A stretch of 6,330 nt of DNA from Propionibacteriaceae bacterium (GTDB lineage Bacteria > Actinomycetota > Actinomycetes > Propionibacteriales > Propionibacteriaceae): assembly GCA_027346035.1 (NCBI GenBank), contig DAIESZ010000189.1:1-6330 (forward strand). The letters are read 5' to 3'. The notes under the pieces were generated by a model that was not told where the DNA came from, searched no databases, and was given only the letters and a program-made list of their open reading frames with translations. A program made the position numbers and the translations under genes. This document shows, in pieces, positions 1 through 6,330 of the stretch (positions are counted from its first letter, which is position 1; each line of letters begins with the position of its first letter).

Positions 1-2832
<2,832 letters not shown>

Positions 2833-2836
<4 letters not shown>

Positions 2837-3615
2837 CCGACGTCGCCGGAGTCGTCGAGGCCGTTCGTCGGGCTTCCCCGCTGGTGCACTGCATCACCGG
2901 GAGCGCGTCGATGAACTACGTGGCGAATGCGCTGCTTGCCGCCGGGGCTCGTCCGATGATGACCGACGCAGGCGACGACGCGGTCCAGGCGGTCAGGGCG
3001 GCGTCCGCCCTGCTCGTGAACCTCGGCACCCTGTCCTCGGACGCCGCGGCAGCCATACCACCGACCGTCGCGGCCGCCCTCGACCTCGGTCTGCCCTGGG
3101 TGCTCGATCCCGTGGGGATCGGACGGCTGAGGGCGCGCACGTCGTTGGCTTCCCACCTGGCGGCCGCGCCGCCAAGCGCCATCCGGTGCAACGGCTCGGA
3201 GGCCCTCGTGCTCGCTGGCGAGGGGAGGGGCGGTCGGGGTCCGGACAGCGACACCGCCGCGGGGGACGCCGCACCCGCTGCGGAGGGTCTCGCGCGGCGT
3301 CACGGCTGCGTCGTGGCAGTGTCCGGGCCCGCGGACGTGGTCACGGACGGACGCCGGAGCTGGCAGATCGCGTCCGGGAGCCCGTTGCTGCAGCGGGTCA
3401 CCGGGACGGGGTGCGCGCTCGGTGCCCTCGTCGCCGCCTGCTGCGCCGTGGCTGACCCGTTCGCCGCGGCCGTGACCGCCCACGCCTGGATGGGATCGGC
3501 GGCCGAACTCGCCGCGACCGAGGCCTCCGGTCCCGGCGATTTCGCCTGGCGGCTGCTCAACGCCTTGGACGCCGTCGCACCCGAGAAGGTCGCCCTGACC
3601 GCGACCATTCGGTGA
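2833..3615 (+). CDS. thiM: Hydroxyethylthiazole kinase ThiM
   Basis: ThiM phosphorylates 4-methyl-5-(2-hydroxyethyl)thiazole with ATP, feeding salvaged thiazole into thiamine synthesis. The protein is 260 residues, normal for the family. Ribokinase-like fold motifs appear in order: PLVHCITGSASMNYVANALL (16-35, substrate site), LLVNLGTL (60-67), WVLDPVGIG (89-97), IRCNGSEALVLAG (117-129), VAVSGPADVVTDG (161-173) and VTGTGCALGAL (189-199). The last holds the catalytic-site cysteine, Cys194 (codon 3412-3414), equivalent to Bacillus subtilis Cys198. GRGPDS (134-139) stands where KGVDS is usual, in a slightly Gly-rich loop. The GTG start overlaps the transporter stop by 4 bases. Only a weak GAGAG (2828-2832) directly abuts it, so translation probably depends on coupling. 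The same frame is open upstream to 1939, but that part lies antiphase inside the MFS gene and shows no ThiM homology. Placement right after a transporter fits a salvage step. Confidence 0.96.
3611..3615 (+). promoter_or_regulatory. Possible ribosome binding site favouring a later thiE start
   Basis: GGTGA, which contains the thiM stop codon, is complementary to the conserved 16S rRNA tail and sits 5 bases before an in-frame GTG at 3621. The overlapping GTG at 3612 has no comparable upstream purine run. This site could therefore make 3621 the real thiE start, removing three residues. Confidence 0.3.
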
Positions 3616-4331
3616 CGGCAGTGGAGGTCGATTTCAGGCTCTACGCGATCACGTCAGGCACAGACCGACGGGCGGTGCAGGTGGCTGCTGAGGTCGCCGC
3701 GGCGGGCGCGGGCGTGGTGCAGGTGCGGGCCAAAGATGCGAGCACTCGGCGGCTGCTCGCACTCACCCTCGAAGTCGCCCAGACGGTGGCAGCGGCCAAT
3801 CCGCTCACCCGCGTGGTTGTCAACGATCGCGCGGACGTCGCCTGGACGGCTAGGAGAATGGGCGGCCAGGTCCACGGCGTTCATCTCGGGGCCGATGACC
3901 TCCCACCCCAGGAGGCCCGCGAGCTGCTGGGTCCGGGCGCCCTCATCGGTTGGACCGCGGGCACCCTGGAGGCAGTGCGGGCTGCGAACGGACTCAGCGC
4001 AGTCGTCGACTATCTCGGCTGCGGACCCCTGCGTGCCACGCCGACGAAGGCCACCGGTCGACCACCGCTGGGGGCGCAGGGCTACGCACCATTGGTGCGT
4101 CTCAGCGAACTGCCGCTCGTCGCCATCGGTGGTGTGCGACCCGAGGATGTGTCTGAGCTTGCGCGTGCGGGCGTGAGCGGGGTCGCCATGGTACGGGCAC
4201 TCAACGCTGCTCGGGATCCGGCGGCGGTGGCCCGGCGGGTATTGGCCGCCTGGGATTCAGCTCAGGAACAGGTCACCACCGACCACTCACAGTCTGAGTT
4301 CTCCCCGGGCCAGGGTGGCACTCTGTACTGA
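3612..4331 (+). CDS. thiE: Thiamine phosphate synthase ThiE
   Basis: ThiE is a TIM-barrel enzyme that couples HMP-PP with hydroxyethylthiazole phosphate, giving thiamine phosphate and pyrophosphate. It is the meeting point of the ThiC and ThiM branches. The protein is 239 residues, slightly long for the family. Visible motifs are FRLYAITSG (8-16), VVQVRAKDAS (35-44, Arg39 and Lys41 for the pyrophosphate), VVNDRADVA (69-77, Asn71/Asp72 near Mg2+), VHLGADDLP (90-98, Asp96), DYLGCGPLRATPTKATG (133-149, Thr143/Lys146) and VAIGGVRPEDV (170-180, phosphate loop). IGWTAGT (112-118) has Thr where Ser is usual. Residues 76-88 form a somewhat longer loop than in compact ThiE proteins. Residues 215-239 form a polar, poorly conserved tail beyond the barrel. 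Arg81-Arg82 use AGG AGA, unusual in this GC-rich context. The 3612 start overlaps thiM by GTGA, and GTG 3621 is a real alternative. It is the last gene of the operon. Confidence 0.95.
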   Translation: MTAVEVDFRLYAITSGTDRRAVQVAAEVAAAGAGVVQVRAKDASTRRLLALTLEVAQTVAAANPLTRVVVNDRADVAWTARRMGGQVHGVHLGADDLPPQEARELLGPGALIGWTAGTLEAVRAANGLSAVVDYLGCGPLRATPTKATGRPPLGAQGYAPLVRLSELPLVAIGGVRPEDVSELARAGVSGVAMVRALNAARDPAAVARRVLAAWDSAQEQVTTDHSQSEFSPGQGGTLY

Positions 4332-4374
4332 CCTACCCACCAGGGCAGGAGCCGTGAGTAGTCCGTGAGGCGCA

Positions 4375-4392
4375 GTTCAGGGCGCCCTGAGC
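4375..4392. terminator. Inverted repeat between convergent operons, weak terminator candidate
   Basis: Positions 4377-4390 are a perfect 14-base palindrome (TCAGGGCGCCCTGA) that includes the cobF stop codon. In plus-strand RNA it can fold with a GCGC loop and a 7-pair stem, counting a G-U pair and a closing G-C pair. In minus-strand RNA only about 5 continuous pairs form. It lies 45 bases after the thiE stop, where plus-strand transcription should end. No T-rich tract follows on either strand, so an intrinsic terminator is only a possibility. The rest of the 4332-4376 gap holds only a short direct repeat, CCGTGAG, copied twice. Confidence 0.3.
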
Positions 4393-5108
4393 AGACAGAT
4401 GTCCATCACCCATCCGGCGTTCGCCCGTGCGCGTTCGCGGGCGGCCAGCACCGCCGCCCACACGTCACGGACGCGGCCGGCGACCAGTTCCTCGGAGTCT
4501 CGCCCGAGGTTGGCGCCCCACCAGATCGACCACTCGTCCAGCCCCTCAAGGTCGAGGAACCCGGTGAGCATGACGACCAGGTTGGACTGCCCGTTGGCGA
4601 TGTCGTCGCGCAGCAGCCTGCCGGTGGTGATGTGGACTGGACGCCCGACCGGGTGGAGCACGATCCGGTGGCGTGCTGCGAGCAGTTGGGGCGCGCTGAT
4701 GCCGGCGAGGACGTCGTAGTCGACGGGGAGGCGTTCGGCGAGCTGTTCGACGATGCGGATGGTGGAGTCGTACAGCGAGGGGTCGCCCCAAACGAGGAAG
4801 GCCGCCGTTCCTCCCCGTGACCGAAGGACGTCCTCGTAGGCGGCGACCCGCGCGGCATGCCAATTGCGCACGGCCGCCGCATAGGCCGTCTCCACCCCCA
4901 GGCGCGCCGGGTCTCGGTCACGCTCCGGGTCGGGCACGGCGATCACCTCCACGCCGAAGGCGTTGGCAATCTCTCGCCGAGCCGCGAGCAGCCCGTCGTC
5001 CTCGTGTTTGTCGGCGGCGATGACATAGTCGACACCGGACAGGGCCTCGGCGACCTCCGCCGTCACGTGTTGCAGGCCCATGCCGACGCCGAGGATGCGG
5101 ATTTTCAT
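4377..5108 (-). CDS. cobF: Precorrin-6A synthase (deacetylating) CobF
   Basis: CobF uses S-adenosylmethionine to methylate C-1 of precorrin-5 and release acetate, forming precorrin-6A. It is a marker of the aerobic (oxygen-dependent) cobalamin pathway. The protein has 243 residues, near the usual CobF size, and belongs to the tetrapyrrole methylase family. Its N-terminal strand and glycine loop are IRILGVGMG (3-11), with [13 protein letters not shown] (27-39) following. [16 protein letters not shown] (104-119) is the family GDP motif at the SAM site. [14 protein letters not shown] (133-146) and [13 protein letters not shown] (196-208) near the C terminus are typical of CobF and set it apart from CobI, CobJ and CobM. 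The ATG at 5106-5108 is chosen because family homology begins there and GAGGA precedes it by 6 bases. The longer open frame to 5243 is non-homologous and lies within cobN. The start overlaps the cobN stop by ATGA. It is convergent with thiE. Confidence 0.95.
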   Translation of the reverse strand: MKIRILGVGMGLQHVTAEVAEALSGVDYVIAADKHEDDGLLAARREIANAFGVEVIAVPDPERDRDPARLGVETAYAAAVRNWHAARVAAYEDVLRSRGGTAAFLVWGDPSLYDSTIRIVEQLAERLPVDYDVLAGISAPQLLAARHRIVLHPVGRPVHITTGRLLRDDIANGQSNLVVMLTGFLDLEGLDEWSIWWGANLGRDSEELVAGRVRDVWAAVLAARERARANAGWVMDICLLRAP

Positions 5109-6330
5109 GCCCGGTCCTCGAGGTCGCCCTCGACGTCGAGGTAGACCTGTTGCATCGCCGCGAGCGTGTCGGCGTCCGGCTCCGCCCACAAGCCCCGCTC
5201 GGCCGCCTCGTGCAACCGTTCGACGATGCCCCGGAGCGCCCACGGGTTCGACCGGCGCAGGAACTCCTGCGTAGTCTCGTCCAGCACGTACTCCTGCGCC
5301 AGCTTCTCGTACATCCAGTCGTGGACGACACCGACCGTGGCGTCGAACCCGAAGAGGTAGTCGACGGTGGCGGCGAGCTCGAAGGCGCCCTTGTAGCCGT
5401 GCCGCCGCATCGCGGAGATCCAGCGCGGGTTCACCACCCGTGCCCGGAAGACGCGCGCGGTCTCCTCAGCCAGGCTCCGGGTGCGCACGGCGTCCGGGGA
5501 GGTCGAGTCGCCGACGTAAGCCTTGGGCTCGGCACCCGTCAGCGCCCGCACCGTGGCGACCATGCCCCCGTGGTACTGGAAGTAGTCGTCGGAGTCGGCG
5601 ATGTCGTGCTCGGCGGAGTCGACGTTCTTGGCGGCCACGTCGATCCGCCGGTAGTTGGCCCGCATGTCCTCGGCCGCCGGGACGCCGTCAAGGCCCCGAC
5701 CGTAGGCGAAGCCGCCCCAGACGGTGTAAACCTCGGCGAGGTCCGCGTCGTCGCGCCAGGAGCCGGACTCGATGACCTGCAGCATCCCCGCTCCGTAGGA
5801 GCCCGGCTTCGACCCGAAGATCCGGGTGGTGGCCCGCCTCGGGTCGCCGTGGGCGGCGAGGTCGGCCTGCGCGTGGGCGCGGACGAAGTTCCTGTCCGCC
5901 GGCTCGTCCAGCCCCGCCACCATCGCGACGGCGTCGTCGAGCATCGCGACGACGTGCGGGAAGGCGTCGCGGAAGAACCCGGAGATGCGGACGGTGACAT
6001 CGATGCGGGGCCGGCCCAGTTCCTCCAAGGGCACGACGGACAGCTTCGAGACCCGGCGGGACTGCTCGTCCCACTCGGGTCGGACGCCGAGGAGCGCGAG
6101 GACCTCGGCGATGTCGTCGCCGCTGGTGCGCATGGCGCTGGTACCCCACACGGACAGGCCGACGGAGGCCGGGTGGGCGCCGGTCTCGGCGAGGTACCTG
6201 TCCAGGAGGGAGTCAGCCATCGCCTGGCCCGTCTGCCAGGCGAGGCGTGACGGCACCGCCCGAGGGTCGACGGTATAGAAGTTGCGACCGGTCGGCAGCA
6301 CGTTGACAAGGCCCCGCAGCGGCGAGCCGG
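5105..6330 (-). CDS. cobN: Cobaltochelatase subunit CobN, C-terminal part
   Basis: CobN is the large, substrate-binding subunit of aerobic cobaltochelatase. With AAA+ partner subunits it inserts Co2+ into hydrogenobyrinic acid a,c-diamide at the cost of ATP. About 407 C-terminal residues lie in the window. The family is usually 1100-1300 residues, so the 5' two-thirds are outside. The frame runs open to the window edge, and the GTG at 6301 is internal, because conserved sequence (GSPLRGLVN, then [17 protein letters not shown]) crosses it. Other CobN blocks are [71 protein letters not shown] with [29 protein letters not shown] and [15 protein letters not shown]. Magnesium chelatase ChlH/BchH is homologous, but the cobF neighbour and the close C-terminal match favour CobN. 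No frameshift or stop interrupts it. The chelatase partner genes are not in the window. The stop overlaps the cobF start by ATGA. Confidence 0.96.
   Translation of the reverse strand, partial: GSPLRGLVNVLPTGRNFYTVDPRAVPSRLAWQTGQAMADSLLDRYLAETGAHPASVGLSVWGTSAMRTSGDDIAEVLALLGVRPEWDEQSRRVSKLSVVPLEELGRPRIDVTVRISGFFRDAFPHVVAMLDDAVAMVAGLDEPADRNFVRAHAQADLAAHGDPRRATTRIFGSKPGSYGAGMLQVIESGSWRDDADLAEVYTVWGGFAYGRGLDGVPAAEDMRANYRRIDVAAKNVDSAEHDIADSDDYFQYHGGMVATVRALTGAEPKAYVGDSTSPDAVRTRSLAEETARVFRARVVNPRWISAMRRHGYKGAFELAATVDYLFGFDATVGVVHDWMYEKLAQEYVLDETTQEFLRRSNPWALRGIVERLHEAAERGLWAEPDADTLAAMQQVYLDVEGDLEDRA
5115..5119 (-). promoter_or_regulatory. Ribosome binding site for cobF
   Basis: On the minus strand GAGGA lies 6 bases before the cobF ATG, within the last codons of cobN. 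It settles the start at 5108 against the longer open frame, and means cobF can recruit ribosomes as well as rely on coupling from cobN. Confidence 0.6.

Noticed and set aside
4261..4330. Small stem CTCA...TGAG and a CTGAG sequence near the thiE end, as a possible TPP riboswitch piece
   Set aside because: The stem has only four pairs, lies inside coding sequence at the end of the operon, and none of the other conserved THI-element parts is present.
5109..5243. Upstream extension of cobF adding 45 residues
   Set aside because: It lies within conserved cobN coding sequence, has no methylase similarity, and the ATG at 5108 has a good ribosome site and the ATGA overlap.
5150..6250. Open frame of 366 codons on the plus strand opposite cobN
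   Set aside because: Same GC-bias shadow: the protein is low-complexity and the conserved CobN blocks lie on the minus strand throughout.

Overview
The window is GC-rich, with codon third positions dominated by G and C and frequent GTG starts. Together with an aerobic-type cobalamin gene pair, this points to a high-GC Gram-positive actinobacterium. The genus cannot be read from this sequence. Coding density is very high: the only gap between genes is about 45 bases, and no RNA gene, mobile element, CRISPR array or long repeat was seen.

Plus strand, positions 1-4331: a compact thiamine operon. It holds the C-terminal ~496 residues of thiC (pyrimidine synthase, 5' end outside the window), a 12-helix MFS transporter, thiM (thiazole kinase) and thiE (thiamine phosphate synthase). 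Each gene overlaps the next by the four bases GTGA, so the four appear to be translationally coupled. ThiC makes HMP-P de novo, ThiM phosphorylates salvaged hydroxyethylthiazole, and ThiE joins HMP-PP to thiazole phosphate to give thiamine phosphate. No HMP-P kinase (thiD) or de novo thiazole genes (thiG, thiS, thiO) are present here. The transporter is locked between thiC and thiM, which makes it a candidate carrier of thiamine or a thiamine precursor. That role is inferred from context only.

Minus strand, positions 6330-4377: two aerobic-route cobalamin genes converge on the thiamine operon. They are the C-terminal ~407 residues of cobN (large subunit of the ATP-dependent cobaltochelatase) and then cobF (precorrin-6A synthase), joined by a 4-base ATGA overlap. 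The two operons meet tail to tail around position 4377, where a 14-base perfect palindrome covers the cobF stop codon.

The window is mostly ordinary cofactor metabolism. The points most worth following are the uncharacterised transporter inside the thiamine operon, the run of GTGA overlaps, and a few residue-level oddities in ThiC and ThiE. I found no convincing evidence of an undescribed defence or mobile system.
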